64,000 bases of DNA from Archaeoglobales archaeon (GTDB taxonomy: Archaea; Halobacteriota; Archaeoglobi; Archaeoglobales; Archaeoglobaceae): NCBI GenBank assembly GCA_030055525.1, contig JASFYJ010000006.1:1-64000 (forward strand), read 5' to 3'. Every line of letters begins with the position of its first letter. Position 1 is the stretch's first letter. Both the position numbers and the translations under genes were made by a program. The notes below the pieces were generated by a model. It saw only the letters and a list, made by a program, of their open reading frames with translations. It searched no databases and had not been told where the DNA came from. Below are positions 48,659 through 58,849 of the stretch, in pieces.

Positions 48659-49023
48659 GTCAAAACACCTCTTACCAGCGACCAGATCTCAGCGAAATCC
48701 CTCATCGATACCAATTTTACCTTCACATATATAGAATTTTTTCCCTTCTCGACGATGTATCTGAACTCATTACCAGATATTAACAGGAGCTCCTTGGAAT
48801 TCATTAACTTAAGTTTCTCCATCACTTCCTCAAATTCCCTCTCCTCAACACCTGAAACTATCTTTTTTCCCGCAATATTTATATATGAGTCTGCGAAATA
48901 TTTTTCTCTCAGGTATTTAGGAAGATCCTCTAAGTTTAAGCGTTTTTTTTCTATTCTTGCCCTTAAACCCTTTTTATTCATCAAGTGATCTCCAACAAGG
49001 AATCCCAACACAACTCCAACCAC
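48655..49023 (-). CDS. Unknown protein with N-terminal membrane helix
   Basis: 122 residues from GTG 49023. The first 15 residues (VVGVVLGFLVGDHLM) are hydrophobic and followed by positive residues (KKGLRARIEKKR), so the rest should lie in the cytoplasm. A mixed alpha/beta domain (NIAGKKIVSGVEEREFEEV, YIVEKGKNSIYVKVKL) follows. No family recognised. The start is uncertain: the hydrophobic stretch continues upstream in frame, and a GGGGGG run at 49053-49058 could be a ribosome-binding site for an earlier non-ATG start. It overlaps the coiled-coil gene by 4 nt (operon). Confidence 0.6.
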   Translation of the reverse strand: MVGVVLGFLVGDHLMNKKGLRARIEKKRLNLEDLPKYLREKYFADSYINIAGKKIVSGVEEREFEEVMEKLKLMNSKELLLISGNEFRYIVEKGKNSIYVKVKLVSMRDFAEIWSLVRGVLT

Positions 49024-49098
49024 GGCAACTACGAACTGAAGCGTGTTACCAGCCCCCCTTTTTGATATTGAGTCACCAATATTTAAGCTTGAGGGAAC

Positions 49099-49110
49099 AA
49101 ATTTTTATAT
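49099..49110 (+). promoter_or_regulatory. Probable TATA box of the small wHTH gene
   Basis: AAATTTTTATAT lies 22-33 nt before ATG 49132, which suits a leaderless start. On the other strand a TTAAATATT at 49079-49087 could drive the two membrane-protein genes, so the 108-nt gap holds divergent promoters. Confidence 0.45.
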
Positions 49111-49131
49111 TCTACAAGATGAATATCTAAC

Positions 49132-49314
49132 ATGAGCGATACAAAAAAGCTCGTGCTTGATGCGATGAACAAGCTTGGAAAACCGGTCAGACCTTTGGAT
49201 ATAGCAAAAGAGACTGGATTGGATAGCAAAGAGGTCTCAAAGATAATACAGGAACTGAAAAAAGAGGGTTTGGTTTATTCTCCAAAAAGATGCTTTTATG
49301 CTATCAAAAAATAA
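49132..49314 (+). CDS. Small winged-helix DNA-binding protein
   Basis: A 60-residue protein consisting of one winged helix-turn-helix: VRPLDIAKETGLDSKEVSKI is the HTH, EGLVYSPKRCFYAIKK the wing. It is of the kind seen widely in archaea as single-domain transcription factors of the MarR/ArsR-like group. Target unknown. It is alone on its strand, its stop lying 2 nt before the thiolase end on the other strand. Confidence 0.8.
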   Translation: MSDTKKLVLDAMNKLGKPVRPLDIAKETGLDSKEVSKIIQELKKEGLVYSPKRCFYAIKK

Positions 49315-49316
49315 AA

Positions 49317-50579
49317 TTAAACCCTCTCCAAAACCATAGCCATACCCATACCGCCGCCAATACATAAAGCTGCTAAACCATAATCAACTGCCCTTTTTTC
49401 CATCTCATGAAGAAGTGTAGTCACTATCCTAGCTCCCGTCGCTCCTATTGGATGTCCAAGCGATATTCCACTGCCGTTTACGTTGGTTATGCTCAGATCT
49501 AAGTTCAGCTCTTTAATGCAAGCCAGAGCCTGAGCAGCGAAAGCTTCATTCAGCTCTACAAGTCCGATATCACTTAAATTTAAATTCGCTTTACTTAGAA
49601 CTTTCCTTATTGCTGGAATCGGGCCGAGCCCCATGTATGCGGGATCTATGGCTGCAGAAGAGAAGGCAACTATCTTAGCTTTTGCATCGAGTCCAAATTC
49701 TTTAGCAGCTTTTTCATCAGCTATTAGCACAGCTGAGGCACCATCGTTAACTCCGCTAGCATTTCCTGCAGTTACAGTCCCATTCTTTTTGAAAACAGGA
49801 GGGAGAGAAGCTAATTTTTCCAGACTTGTATCCCTTCTCGGATGCTCATCCGTATCAACAATCCTATCCTTCAGCTTCACCTGCACTATTTCATCTTTGA
49901 ATTTTCCACTGTCTATCGCTTTTACAGCTCTCATGTGGCTTTCGTAGGCAAGTTTATCCTGCTCCTCTCTGCTTATCCTATATAGCTCAGCTATGTTCTC
50001 CGCAGTAAATCCCATGTGATAACCGTAGAACTTCTCCCACAACCCATCGAAGACCATCACATCTACAACCTCATCGAATGCATTCACACTCATTCTGTAG
50101 CCCCATCTCGCTTTTCTAAGCGCATAAGGAGCGTTGCTCATGCTTTCCATTCCTCCAGCAACGATGAATTTCGCATTTCCAGAATCTATGCTCTGCGCAG
50201 CTAAAGCTAAAGCCTTCATTCCACTCGCACATACCTTGTTCACGGTAAATGCCGGAACCTCTTTTGGTAAACCAGCAAAGATCGTTGCCTGCCTTGCAGG
50301 ATTCTGCCCTTGAGCTGCCTGCAGAACGTTACCCATTATAACTTCATCCACTGGAACCTCAATTCCATCGAAATCTTCAAACTTTTCGAGCGGTATTTTT
50401 CCCTTTGGTAGCTTTTCAGGGTAGAAATCAATAGATTCCTTAGTTGGAACAGGCTTTATTTTCACTTTCTTCATCAGTCCATTTATAGCTACAGCCCCAA
50501 GCTCAAAAGCTTGCAGATCCTTCAAAGCTCCTCCAAATCTGCCTACCGGAGTTCTGACTGCATCTATTATGACTGCCAT
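49317..50579 (-). CDS. Acetyl-CoA C-acyltransferase (thiolase)
   Basis: A 420-residue thiolase of the biosynthetic/degradative class. Catalytic Cys is in VNKVCASGMKALALAAQ, the second pair in ISLGHPIGATGARI and CIGGGMGMAM; NEAFAAQ is also conserved. Compared with bacterial enzymes (about 390) it has an insertion of about 40 residues after the first helix (roughly 40-75). Either acetoacetyl-CoA formation or fatty acid beta-oxidation is possible; Archaeoglobus has several thiolases. It begins 33 nt after ubiX on the same strand. Confidence 0.93.
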   Translation of the reverse strand: MAVIIDAVRTPVGRFGGALKDLQAFELGAVAINGLMKKVKIKPVPTKESIDFYPEKLPKGKIPLEKFEDFDGIEVPVDEVIMGNVLQAAQGQNPARQATIFAGLPKEVPAFTVNKVCASGMKALALAAQSIDSGNAKFIVAGGMESMSNAPYALRKARWGYRMSVNAFDEVVDVMVFDGLWEKFYGYHMGFTAENIAELYRISREEQDKLAYESHMRAVKAIDSGKFKDEIVQVKLKDRIVDTDEHPRRDTSLEKLASLPPVFKKNGTVTAGNASGVNDGASAVLIADEKAAKEFGLDAKAKIVAFSSAAIDPAYMGLGPIPAIRKVLSKANLNLSDIGLVELNEAFAAQALACIKELNLDLSITNVNGSGISLGHPIGATGARIVTTLLHEMEKRAVDYGLAALCIGGGMGMAMVLERV

Positions 50580-50612
50580 GTGATCAGTTTTTCTGTAACC
50601 TAAAAAGCTTTT

Positions 50613-51161
50613 TTATTTCCATCTCTCATATTCAACATCCAACCCAAGGTGTTCCATAATTCTTGAAACCGTAAAATCGACCATATCTTCTATCGTCTTG
50701 GGCTTTGTATAAAAACTCATAACAAGTGGAAAAACTATAGCACCGAGTTCACACAACTTTAGGAGGGTTTTAAAATGTCCAGCATGCATTGGAGCTTCTC
50801 TAACGGCCAATACTAATTTTCTTCTCTCCTTTAAAGCAACATCTGCAGCTCTTGTTACAAGATTGTCTGCTATTCCGTTTGCTATAGCTGAAGCTGTTTT
50901 GATGCTACAAGGAACGATCGCCATACCATCGAACTTGAAACTTCCACTAGAGAATGGTGCATATATCTCATCCTCGTCGTAATACTTCGTTGCTAATTCT
51001 CTGATCCTGTATTCATCGTATTCTGTTTCTGCTTTCAAAGTTATTCGAGCAGCCCTCGTAGAAACCAAATACACTTCAGCACCTATCTCTCTAAGCCTCT
51101 CTACAAGCCTAATACCAACTATCTGTCCCGAAGCCCCCGTTAATGCTACGATGAATTTCAT
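50613..51161 (-). CDS. ubiX: UbiX-family flavin prenyltransferase
   Basis: 182 residues. LTGASGQIVGIRLVERLREI is the FMN-binding start, SGSFKFDGMAIVPCSIKTAS and VREAPMHAGHFKTLLKLCEL are family marks. It makes prenylated FMN, the cofactor of UbiD-type decarboxylases used in quinone synthesis and aromatic metabolism. No ubiD lies near. It overlaps cetZ by 4 nt. Confidence 0.92.
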   Translation of the reverse strand: MKFIVALTGASGQIVGIRLVERLREIGAEVYLVSTRAARITLKAETEYDEYRIRELATKYYDEDEIYAPFSSGSFKFDGMAIVPCSIKTASAIANGIADNLVTRAADVALKERRKLVLAVREAPMHAGHFKTLLKLCELGAIVFPLVMSFYTKPKTIEDMVDFTVSRIMEHLGLDVEYERWK

Positions 51162-52333
51162 ATCAGTGGCTCGATATCTTCATCAAAAAGCTCAACCGTC
51201 TTCTCCATTCTCATTTTTTCTGCAGCCTCAACTCCTTCCTTAGCTTCTGCAGCCAGTCTTTGCAGCTCTTTTACACGTGGTATTTCGGTAACGTTGGCCA
51301 AAACGACGAGAGCTGCAACGTACTTGGTTCTTCTTGTTGGGTAATCTCCAGCCCTAACTTCTACACCAGAAATCTGCTCCTCTATCCACAACTTTGCTTT
51401 TTCAAGTCCTTTTCTGTCTAACTGTTCTGGAGGGCCAGCAATAAGTATCAAAGCCCTTTCAGCACTCCTTATATCACATGGAATTGTCAATCTCCCTAAA
51501 GCAGCCCTTTTTACTAGAGTTGCAATCTTCATTGGCTTATCGTTCTCTAATGCTTCTATCTCTTCTTTCTTTTTCCCAATTGGAAGTAATTTTCTTTTTG
51601 GAGCAGATTCGGCAAGGGTTGTTGCATAGCCGATCGAAGATATTCCACCCCCTCTTAAGGTGTTTATAACCTCACTGCTGTCAACGACCATCTCTCCTAC
51701 TATGTCCTCTTCTATCGGTTCACCAGCCCTAGCTAGTACTCCTAACCTTCTTACAATCTCTTCGTTGATCTTTGCAAACGATTCCTTTAAACTTAACCCT
51801 TCAAACTTCCAAGCTCCATTGTCGACCAGTATTAGGTTGTCAACGTACTTCAAGAGAGATACCATACTTCTTGCAGCATTTAAAGAATAAAGTTTTCCTT
51901 CTTCCGGAGCTGGTAGTATTCCCACAGCGTAAACAGGTTCAGAATACATTTCAGAGAGATATTTAGCGATAACCGGGGCACCACCACTTCCAGTACCGCC
52001 ACCAAGGCCAGCTATTATAAGAAAAGCGTCCATGTCGTGTGTACCCCTTTCATCTATTGCATTCAAAATAGTTTCAATCTCCTCCTCAGCAATTTTGGCT
52101 CCGAGCTTGTTGTCTGTACCAACTCCGTGGCCCTTAACGATTGTCTGACCTATTAGAATTCTATCTTCGATTGGAACGTATTTTAAACCTAGAAGATCTG
52201 TTCTTGCTGTATTTATAGCAAGATGTCTCAGCCTTATATTCGATCCTCGTCTTTTTTCGCTTTCAAGAAACATGTCGAGTACTTTTCCACCTGCTTGTCC
52301 GAAGCCGATAATGAAGAATCTCAAGTTTATCAC
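51158..52333 (-). CDS. cetZ: CetZ-type tubulin/FtsZ-like GTPase
   Basis: 391 residues, tubulin superfamily but distinct from FtsZ. The start MINLRFFIIGFGQAGGKVLD, the signature IAGLGGGTGSGGAPVIAKYL and AINTARTDL fit the CetZ group, which controls cell shape in haloarchaea. The C-terminal tail (about 350-391) is charged and helical. A TATA-like GTTTAAAAAT lies on its strand about 25 nt upstream. Start of the unit cetZ-ubiX-thiolase. Confidence 0.88.
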   Translation of the reverse strand: MINLRFFIIGFGQAGGKVLDMFLESEKRRGSNIRLRHLAINTARTDLLGLKYVPIEDRILIGQTIVKGHGVGTDNKLGAKIAEEEIETILNAIDERGTHDMDAFLIIAGLGGGTGSGGAPVIAKYLSEMYSEPVYAVGILPAPEEGKLYSLNAARSMVSLLKYVDNLILVDNGAWKFEGLSLKESFAKINEEIVRRLGVLARAGEPIEEDIVGEMVVDSSEVINTLRGGGISSIGYATTLAESAPKRKLLPIGKKKEEIEALENDKPMKIATLVKRAALGRLTIPCDIRSAERALILIAGPPEQLDRKGLEKAKLWIEEQISGVEVRAGDYPTRRTKYVAALVVLANVTEIPRVKELQRLAAEAKEGVEAAEKMRMEKTVELFDEDIEPLI

Positions 52334-52447
52334 CTTTTTCCACTACTAACGATTTTTAAACCTGCACAAGAGAATATAAAACTTGTGAGCAAAAGTCTTA
52401 AAAGCTTACAGATGATGAAACAAGTTTAAAGTGTTTGGAGGGTAAAA

Positions 52448-52918
52448 ATGAAAGCTGTAATTGTTATGGGTTCTAAAGCTGATTTGGACTATGGAAAGGA
52501 AATAAAAGAGAAACTTAAAACTTTTAACATCGAGACTGAACTAAGAATAGCTTCAGCTCACAAAACCCCGGAGTACCTTATTGAAATTTTGAAGAGTTAC
52601 GAAAAAGAAGACGTCGTTTTTGTTACAGTAGCAGGAAGAAGTAACGCGCTGAGTGGTTTTGTTGATGCAAATACTGTAAAGCCTGTAATAGCATCCCCTC
52701 CCTACAGCGACAAATTTGCGGGAGCGGATATATTCTCAAGCATAAGAATGCCATCAGGTGTGGCACCGATGCTTGTACTCGAAGCTGAAAATGTAGCCTT
52801 GGCTGTTGCAAAGATATTTGCGATGAAAGATGAGAAAGTAAGAGAGGCCGTTGAAAGATACCAGAAGAAAAAGAAAGAAGAGATAGTTAAATCTGATAAA
52901 GAGGTGGGTTATGGGTAG
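52448..52918 (+). CDS. purE: Phosphoribosylaminoimidazole carboxylase PurE
   Basis: 156 residues. MGSKADLDYGKEIKEKL and IASAHKTPEYLIEI form the N-terminal active site. VAGRSNALSGFVDANTVKPV and FSSIRMPSGVAPMLVLEAEN resemble the class II enzymes, which carboxylate AIR directly with CO2 and need no PurK. No purK is seen nearby. GGAGGG sits 8 nt before the ATG. It overlaps purC by 8 nt. Confidence 0.9.
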   Translation: MKAVIVMGSKADLDYGKEIKEKLKTFNIETELRIASAHKTPEYLIEILKSYEKEDVVFVTVAGRSNALSGFVDANTVKPVIASPPYSDKFAGADIFSSIRMPSGVAPMLVLEAENVALAVAKIFAMKDEKVREAVERYQKKKKEEIVKSDKEVGYG

Positions 52919-53903
52919 TGTAAAGGATTTGATAGTTCTTAAAGCTCCAAATAGTGGACTCGGAGAAGGGATCTTTGAATTTTCCGACCGATATTCTGTC
53001 TTCGACTACGGAGAGATGCCCGACAAGATCGATGGAAAGGGAGCATCACTTTGTCTAATCTCCGCATTCTTCTTCGAAAAGCTCGAAGAAGAGGGGATAA
53101 AAACGCATTACATTGGGCTAATAGATGAGAACAAAGTCAAGAAGTTTGAGGAAATAGATAACGTCACAAACAAAATGAAGATAAAGCTTGTGAGAGTTTT
53201 AAGGCCTTTTGGCAGAGATTACTCAATTTTTCAAAAAGAAAGATCAAACTTCTTAATACCTCTCGAAGTGATCTACAGAAACAAGATTCCAGAAGGGTCA
53301 TCTCTGCTTAGAAGAGTTGCAAGTGGGGAAGTGAAGCCTGAAGATTTTGGTTTGAAAGAGATAAAAGTCAACATGAAGCTTGAAAAACCCATAGTCGACT
53401 TCAGTACAAAACTTGAAGATATAGATAGATATCTCAGCCACGAGGAGGCGAAAAAAATTTCTGGACTGAGCGATGACGAGTTTGAACTGCTAAAGGACAT
53501 CGTTTTAAAGGTTGATGAACTCATAACTTCTGAAGTCGCAAAAGCGGGCTTAGAGAACGAAGATGGAAAAATAGAGCTTGCTTTTGATGAAAAAAGAGAT
53601 CTTATAGTTGTGGATGCAGTTGGAACCCCAGATGAATGCAGATTCAGCTTTGATGGATTTGAAGTAAGTAAGGAGATTCTTAGAGGGTACTACAAGAAAA
53701 CAGAATGGTACGAAAAGGTAAAAACCTATAAAGGTAAAGAAGGATGGAGAGAACTCGTAGGCAAACCACCAAAACTTAGCCAGAATGTAAAAACAGCCAC
53801 CTCAAAGCTTTACATGGCTCTCTGCAACGAAATAACTGGTAGAAGGTTCTTCGATGTACCAAAGCTTAAAAAGGTTGTTAAGGAGTTGAGGGAGCTGATA
53901 TGA
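52911..53903 (+). CDS. purC: SAICAR synthetase PurC
   Basis: 330 residues; ATP-dependent ligation of aspartate to CAIR in purine synthesis. GEGIFEFSDRYSVFDYGEMP is the SAICAR-type N-terminal motif and LVRVLRPFGRDYS follows. FLIPLEVIYRNKIPEGSSLL and VDAVGTPDECRF hold substrate and Mg sites. It is longer than bacterial PurC (about 240), the extra part being helical inserts. It overlaps carA by 4 nt. The order purE-purC-carA-carB couples purine and arginine/pyrimidine synthesis. Confidence 0.93.
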   Translation: MGSVKDLIVLKAPNSGLGEGIFEFSDRYSVFDYGEMPDKIDGKGASLCLISAFFFEKLEEEGIKTHYIGLIDENKVKKFEEIDNVTNKMKIKLVRVLRPFGRDYSIFQKERSNFLIPLEVIYRNKIPEGSSLLRRVASGEVKPEDFGLKEIKVNMKLEKPIVDFSTKLEDIDRYLSHEEAKKISGLSDDEFELLKDIVLKVDELITSEVAKAGLENEDGKIELAFDEKRDLIVVDAVGTPDECRFSFDGFEVSKEILRGYYKKTEWYEKVKTYKGKEGWRELVGKPPKLSQNVKTATSKLYMALCNEITGRRFFDVPKLKKVVKELRELI

Positions 53904-54970
53904 AAGCAGGTTTAGCTTTGGAGGATGGTACGTATCTTGAGGGCAAAGCCTTTGGAGCGGAGAAGATAGGAGTAGGAGAAATCGTCTTTTGCACTTCGAT
54001 GACTGGCTACGTTGAAGCTTTGACCGATCCTAGTTACAAAGGGCAGATTCTGATGATGACTTACCCATTAATAGGAAACTACGGTGTTTGCAGAGAGGAT
54101 TTTGAAAGTGATGGAGTTAAGGTTGAAGGCTTTGTTGTTAGAGAACTTTGTAAAAACCCTAGCAATTGGAGAAGCGAAATGAGTGTCGATGAATTGCTGA
54201 AGCAGTATGAAGTTGTTGGAATTGAAGGCGTAGATACAAGAATGCTGACCAAGAAGATCAGGATGTATGGATCGATGAAGGCTGCAATAGGTGTTGATGT
54301 AGATAAGGAAAAACTGATAAAGATTGCAAGAGATCAACCTTTCATCTCTGATATCGATTTGGTAGACAAAGTTTGCGTCAAAGAGCCAAGGAGAATCGAC
54401 GTAAAAGGAAAATTTGAAGTCGTTTTGATAGATTGTGGAGTTAAAATGAGCATAATTAGGCAGCTTTTAAAGAGAGGAATAAACCTAACGCTCGTTCCAT
54501 ACAATTATCCCGCTGAAAAGATTTTCGAAATGAATCCAGATGGTATTTTTATCTCCAATGGCCCAGGAGATCCGGCAAGAGTGAAGGAGACGATTGATAC
54601 CATTAAAAAACTTGCTGGAAAATTTCCGATTGCTGGTATATGCCTTGGACATCAGCTTACGGCACTCGCCTTTAATGCAAAGACGTTTAAATTGAAGTTT
54701 GGCCATCATGGAAGTAATCAGCCAACAAAGGATCTTGAAAGCGGTAGAGTGTTCATATCTAGTCAGAACCACAATTTTGCCGTTGATGAAAAAACTTTGC
54801 CAAATGGTTTTGAGGTCACTCAGATAAATTTGAACGATAAAACAGTAGAAGGGTTGAAGCATAAGGAGTTGCCGATTATAACCGTCCAATATCACCCCGA
54901 AGCAGGTCCGGGGCCACATGATACTTACTTCTTCTTCGATAGATTTGTAGACATGCTTAAAGAGTGGTGA
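53900..54970 (+). CDS. carA: Carbamoyl phosphate synthase small subunit
   Basis: 356 residues. The N-terminal CPSase domain ([20 protein letters not shown]) is followed by a class I glutamine amidotransferase with nucleophile Cys in [13 protein letters not shown] and His-Glu in [17 protein letters not shown]. It supplies ammonia to CarB. Stops 2 nt before the CarB ATG. Confidence 0.96.
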   Translation: MKAGLALEDGTYLEGKAFGAEKIGVGEIVFCTSMTGYVEALTDPSYKGQILMMTYPLIGNYGVCREDFESDGVKVEGFVVRELCKNPSNWRSEMSVDELLKQYEVVGIEGVDTRMLTKKIRMYGSMKAAIGVDVDKEKLIKIARDQPFISDIDLVDKVCVKEPRRIDVKGKFEVVLIDCGVKMSIIRQLLKRGINLTLVPYNYPAEKIFEMNPDGIFISNGPGDPARVKETIDTIKKLAGKFPIAGICLGHQLTALAFNAKTFKLKFGHHGSNQPTKDLESGRVFISSQNHNFAVDEKTLPNGFEVTQINLNDKTVEGLKHKELPIITVQYHPEAGPGPHDTYFFFDRFVDMLKEW

Positions 54971-54972
54971 AG

Positions 54973-57900
54973 ATGCCAAAAAGGGAGGATATTAAGAAGA
55001 TAATGGTTATAGGTAGCGGGCCAATAGTCATTGGACAGGCTGCAGAGTTCGATTATTCAGGAAGCCAGGCCTGTAAAGCCCTACGCGAGGAAGGATACGA
55101 AGTTGTGCTTGTGAATTCAAATCCAGCAACCATAATGACAGATCCGGAAATGGCAGATAGAGTTTACATTGAACCACTTGAAGCTGAAATCGTGGCGAAG
55201 ATAATTGAGAGAGAGAGGCCAGATGCTTTACTCCCAACACTTGGTGGCCAAGTTGGGCTAAATTTGGCTGTCCAGCTTCATGAGATGGGGATTTTAGACA
55301 AATACGGAGTCGAACTTATAGGTGCAAAGGTTGATGCGATAAAGAAGGCTGAGGACAGGGAGCTTTTTAAACAATGTATGCTCAAGATAGGTCTGGAAGT
55401 ACCTAGAAGCGTTGCTGTAAACGATTTAAGCGAGGCTTTAAGTTTTGCTGACGAAATTGGTTTTCCGATAATAGTTAGACCTGCGTTTACTTTAGGTGGA
55501 ACTGGAGGCGGAATAGCATACAACAAAGAAGAACTGAAAGAGATAGTAACAAAAGGGCTTAAATTATCGATTATAAAGCAAGTACTCGTTGAAGAGAGCG
55601 TTATTGGCTGGAAAGAATTCGAACTTGAAGTTATGCGAGATTTGGCTGACAATGTTGTCATAATTTGCCCAATAGAGAACTTCGATCCAATGGGTATCCA
55701 TACTGGAGACAGTATAACTGTTGCTCCAGCCCAGACACTTACAGATTACGAGTATCAGCAACTTAGAGATGCCGCGATAAAGATCATTCGCGAAATAGGA
55801 GTTGAAACTGGGGGTAGCAACATCCAATTTGCAGTGCATCCGAGGGATGGAAGAATATTTGCAATTGAAATGAATCCAAGAGTAAGCAGATCTTCAGCTT
55901 TAGCTTCAAAAGCAACTGGATTTCCGATTGCAAAGATTGCTGCAAAACTTGCAGTCGGTTATACATTAGATGAGATTCCAAATGATATAACAAAGGAAAC
56001 TCCTGCAAGCTTCGAACCCACGATAGATTACGTCGTAGTAAAAATACCACGTTTCGCTTTCGACAAATTCCCCGCTGCTAACCCCATTTTAGGAACACAG
56101 ATGAAAAGTGTTGGCGAAGTGATGGCGATCGGCAGAACCTTTGAAGAGGCTCTACAGAAAGCTCTAAGGAGTCTTGAAATCGGCAGATATGGGTTGGGTT
56201 GCGATGGAAAAGATAAAAATCCGAGTAGAGAAGAGATAATTCGGAAACTTAGATTTCCAAGCCATGATAGAGTTTTTTACATACGGTATGCATTCCAGAA
56301 CGGCTTCAGTGTTCAAGAGATATACGAATTGACAAAGATAGATCCCTGGTTCCTTGAAAAGATCAAAAATATCGTTGAATTTGAAGAAAAGCTTAAGAAA
56401 CTTGCAAAAGAGAAGAGGATAGAAGATTTGCCAAAGGATGTTCTGCTCGAAGCTAAAAAACTTGGATTTAGTGATAGACAGCTAGCAAATATTTTCAAAT
56501 GTAATGAGAGAGATGTTAGGAAAGTTAGAAAAGAAAAGGGCGTAGTAGCAGTGTTCAAAATGGTAGACACGTGTGCGGCGGAATTTGAAGCAAAAACTCC
56601 GTACTTCTATTCCACTTACGAAATGGAGAACGATGCAGTCCCAACAAAGCGTAAAAAAGTTATGATCCTTGGCAGTGGACCAAACAGAATTGGTCAAGGC
56701 ATTGAGTTTGACTACTGCTGCGTTCATGCTGTTAAAAGCTTAAAAGAAGACGGCTACGAGACAATAATGGTGAACTGCAATCCCGAAACCGTCTCAACAG
56801 ATTATGACACCTCTGATAGACTCTACTTCGAACCAATAACCCACGAAGACGTTATGAACATCTGGGAAAACGAGCAGCCCATTGGTGTAATGGTGCAATT
56901 TGGTGGTCAGACTCCATTAAATATTGCAGAAGAGCTCGAAAAGAGTGGAGCAAAGATATTAGGTACCTCAGTAGATTCAATAGATATTGCAGAAGATAGA
57001 AAAAGGTTCGAAGAGTTGATGAAAAAGCTTGGCATACCAAGACCACCAAATGGGATAGCTTTCAGTGTTGAAGAAGCTAAGAGAATCGCAAAAGAGATCG
57101 GCTATCCTGTACTTGTACGTCCAAGTTACGTTCTAGGTGGTAGAGCAATGGAGATCGTATACGATGATGAAGAGCTTGAGAGGTACATCAACGAAGCTCT
57201 AGAAGTCAGTCCTGAAAAGCCTGTTCTGGTTGATAAATTCTTAGAGGATGCTATAGAGCTTGAAGTAGATGCACTTTGTGATGGAGAGGATGTCTACATT
57301 GGAGGAATAATGGAACATATTGAAGAGGCGGGAATTCACAGCGGTGATTCTGCGTGCGTTTTGCCGCCAGTTTCCCTTTCTCAGGATGTTATAGAGAGGG
57401 TTGTTGAGTATACGAAAAAGATAGCTTTGGCTTTAAAGGTTGTGGGGCTGGTAAACATCCAATACGCTTTGAAGGATGATATCCTTTACGTCCTTGAAGC
57501 AAACCCGAGGGCAAGCAGGACTGTTCCGTTTGTAAGCAAAGCAACTGGCGTTCCTTTAGCTAAGATAGCCGCAAAACTAATGATGGGTGCAAAGCTTAAA
57601 GACTTCAAGCTTAAAAATCCGAATTTAAAACATGTATCTGTAAAGGAAGCGGTTTTCCCGTTTATAAAACTTCCAGGCGTTGATCCAGTGCTTGGGCCAG
57701 AAATGAAATCCACTGGAGAAGTTATGGGCATAGATTATGACTTTGGTGTTGCCTTCTACAAGGCAGAACTAGCCGCTGGCATGAAACTGCCAATCTCAGG
57801 CTCGGTTTTAGTCAGTTTAAGAGACAAAGATAAGAACGAAAAAGCCATAAAGCTCGTCAAAAAATTTGAAGAGCTGGGTTTCAAGATCCTTTCAACAAAA

Positions 57901-58209
57901 GGTACGGCAGAATTTTTACAATCCAACGGCATAAAAACAGAAGTAGTTATGAAGATAAGCGAAGGGAGACCGAACGTTGTGGATATGATAATAAACGGTC
58001 AAGTTAGCCTGATAATAAACACACCAAGTGGGAGAAGGGGTAGAAGCGAGGGTTATGAGATAAGAAGAACTGCTGTGGATTTTGGTGTGCCCTACATAAC
58101 AACCTTGGCCGGAGCTTACGCGGCTGTTAAAGCAATTGAGGCTATAAAGAATAGATCTATAACAGTTAAGTCCTTACATGAGTACCATGAAGAGATTGGT
58201 CAATCCTGA
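54973..58209 (+). CDS. carB: Carbamoyl phosphate synthase large subunit
   Basis: About 1078 residues from ATG 54973 ([20 protein letters not shown]); GTG 54964 or 54967 are alternatives. Two ATP-grasp halves: [17 protein letters not shown] and [20 protein letters not shown] in the first, [20 protein letters not shown] and [20 protein letters not shown] in the second. A C-terminal MGS-like allosteric domain ([19 protein letters not shown]) follows. It makes carbamoyl phosphate from bicarbonate and glutamine nitrogen. larB overlaps its end by 23 nt. Confidence 0.96.
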   Translation: MPKREDIKKIMVIGSGPIVIGQAAEFDYSGSQACKALREEGYEVVLVNSNPATIMTDPEMADRVYIEPLEAEIVAKIIERERPDALLPTLGGQVGLNLAVQLHEMGILDKYGVELIGAKVDAIKKAEDRELFKQCMLKIGLEVPRSVAVNDLSEALSFADEIGFPIIVRPAFTLGGTGGGIAYNKEELKEIVTKGLKLSIIKQVLVEESVIGWKEFELEVMRDLADNVVIICPIENFDPMGIHTGDSITVAPAQTLTDYEYQQLRDAAIKIIREIGVETGGSNIQFAVHPRDGRIFAIEMNPRVSRSSALASKATGFPIAKIAAKLAVGYTLDEIPNDITKETPASFEPTIDYVVVKIPRFAFDKFPAANPILGTQMKSVGEVMAIGRTFEEALQKALRSLEIGRYGLGCDGKDKNPSREEIIRKLRFPSHDRVFYIRYAFQNGFSVQEIYELTKIDPWFLEKIKNIVEFEEKLKKLAKEKRIEDLPKDVLLEAKKLGFSDRQLANIFKCNERDVRKVRKEKGVVAVFKMVDTCAAEFEAKTPYFYSTYEMENDAVPTKRKKVMILGSGPNRIGQGIEFDYCCVHAVKSLKEDGYETIMVNCNPETVSTDYDTSDRLYFEPITHEDVMNIWENEQPIGVMVQFGGQTPLNIAEELEKSGAKILGTSVDSIDIAEDRKRFEELMKKLGIPRPPNGIAFSVEEAKRIAKEIGYPVLVRPSYVLGGRAMEIVYDDEELERYINEALEVSPEKPVLVDKFLEDAIELEVDALCDGEDVYIGGIMEHIEEAGIHSGDSACVLPPVSLSQDVIERVVEYTKKIALALKVVGLVNIQYALKDDILYVLEANPRASRTVPFVSKATGVPLAKIAAKLMMGAKLKDFKLKNPNLKHVSVKEAVFPFIKLPGVDPVLGPEMKSTGEVMGIDYDFGVAFYKAELAAGMKLPISGSVLVSLRDKDKNEKAIKLVKKFEELGFKILSTKGTAEFLQSNGIKTEVVMKISEGRPNVVDMIINGQVSLIINTPSGRRGRSEGYEIRRTAVDFGVPYITTLAGAYAAVKAIEAIKNRSITVKSLHEYHEEIGQS

Positions 58210-58849
58210 CTTTGATAGATTTGAAAGAATTGGCAAACCAGAAGCAGTATACGCCGAAGGAAAGAGCATTGAAGATCTGGTAGAAATAGTCAAAACTTAC
58301 ATAGATACCAAAAAACCACTTTTGATTACAAGGTTGAACAACGAACAGATGGAGGTTATGAAAAAACTTGGAATGAGAGTAAACGAAAAAGCAAGAACGG
58401 CTTCGATGGGGAAGATTGCAGAAAATTCTGGAAAAACAGTTATACTTACAGCTGGTACTTCAGATATACCGATAGCTGAAGAAGCTTTTGAAACCGCCAC
58501 CTTTTTAGGTCTTGAAGCTGAAAGATTCTACGATGTAGGCATCGCCGGGATCCACAGAATAAATGAACCAATCAATTATATAAAAAATAACGATGTTGAT
58601 TCAGTTATAGTTGTTGCAGGAATGGAAGGAGCTTTGCCTTCAGTCATTGCAGCTTTAGTTGATTTACCAATAATAGCGGTTCCAACATCGGTTGGATACG
58701 GTGTAAACTTTAAAGGTATTACAACGCTATTTTCAATGCTACAAAGCTGTCCAAGTGGCGTAGCGGTTGTTAATATAGACAATGGATTTGGAGCTGCAGT
58801 ATTTGCTTACCTGATCTCAAGAGTTAGAAGAAAAAATCAAATCCGCTAA
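58187..58849 (+). CDS. larB: LarB-like protein (AIR carboxylase-related, NPN cofactor synthesis)
   Basis: 220 residues from ATG 58187 ([14 protein letters not shown]); an ATG at 58178 is also in frame. The second half is PurE-like: [40 protein letters not shown] and [20 protein letters not shown]. These are LarB features; LarB carboxylates the pyridinium ring of nicotinate adenine dinucleotide in synthesis of the nickel-pincer nucleotide. larC and larE are not in the window. It overlaps carB by 23 nt and the convergent methyltransferase by 4 nt. Confidence 0.85.
   Translation: MKRLVNPDFDRFERIGKPEAVYAEGKSIEDLVEIVKTYIDTKKPLLITRLNNEQMEVMKKLGMRVNEKARTASMGKIAENSGKTVILTAGTSDIPIAEEAFETATFLGLEAERFYDVGIAGIHRINEPINYIKNNDVDSVIVVAGMEGALPSVIAALVDLPIIAVPTSVGYGVNFKGITTLFSMLQSCPSGVAVVNIDNGFGAAVFAYLISRVRRKNQIR

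Noticed and set aside
52411-52424. ATGATGA as box C of a guide RNA between cetZ and purE
   Set aside because: No CUGA box D partner follows at the required distance, and the sequence lies in the purE leader.
54485-54979. 164-residue minus-strand ORF opposite carA
   Set aside because: Opposite the conserved glutaminase domain; no homologous motif seen.
58187-58849. A second PurE (AIR carboxylase)
   Set aside because: It has the PurE-like fold but its N-terminal part and [10 protein letters not shown] segment are those of LarB; PurE is already present at 52448.
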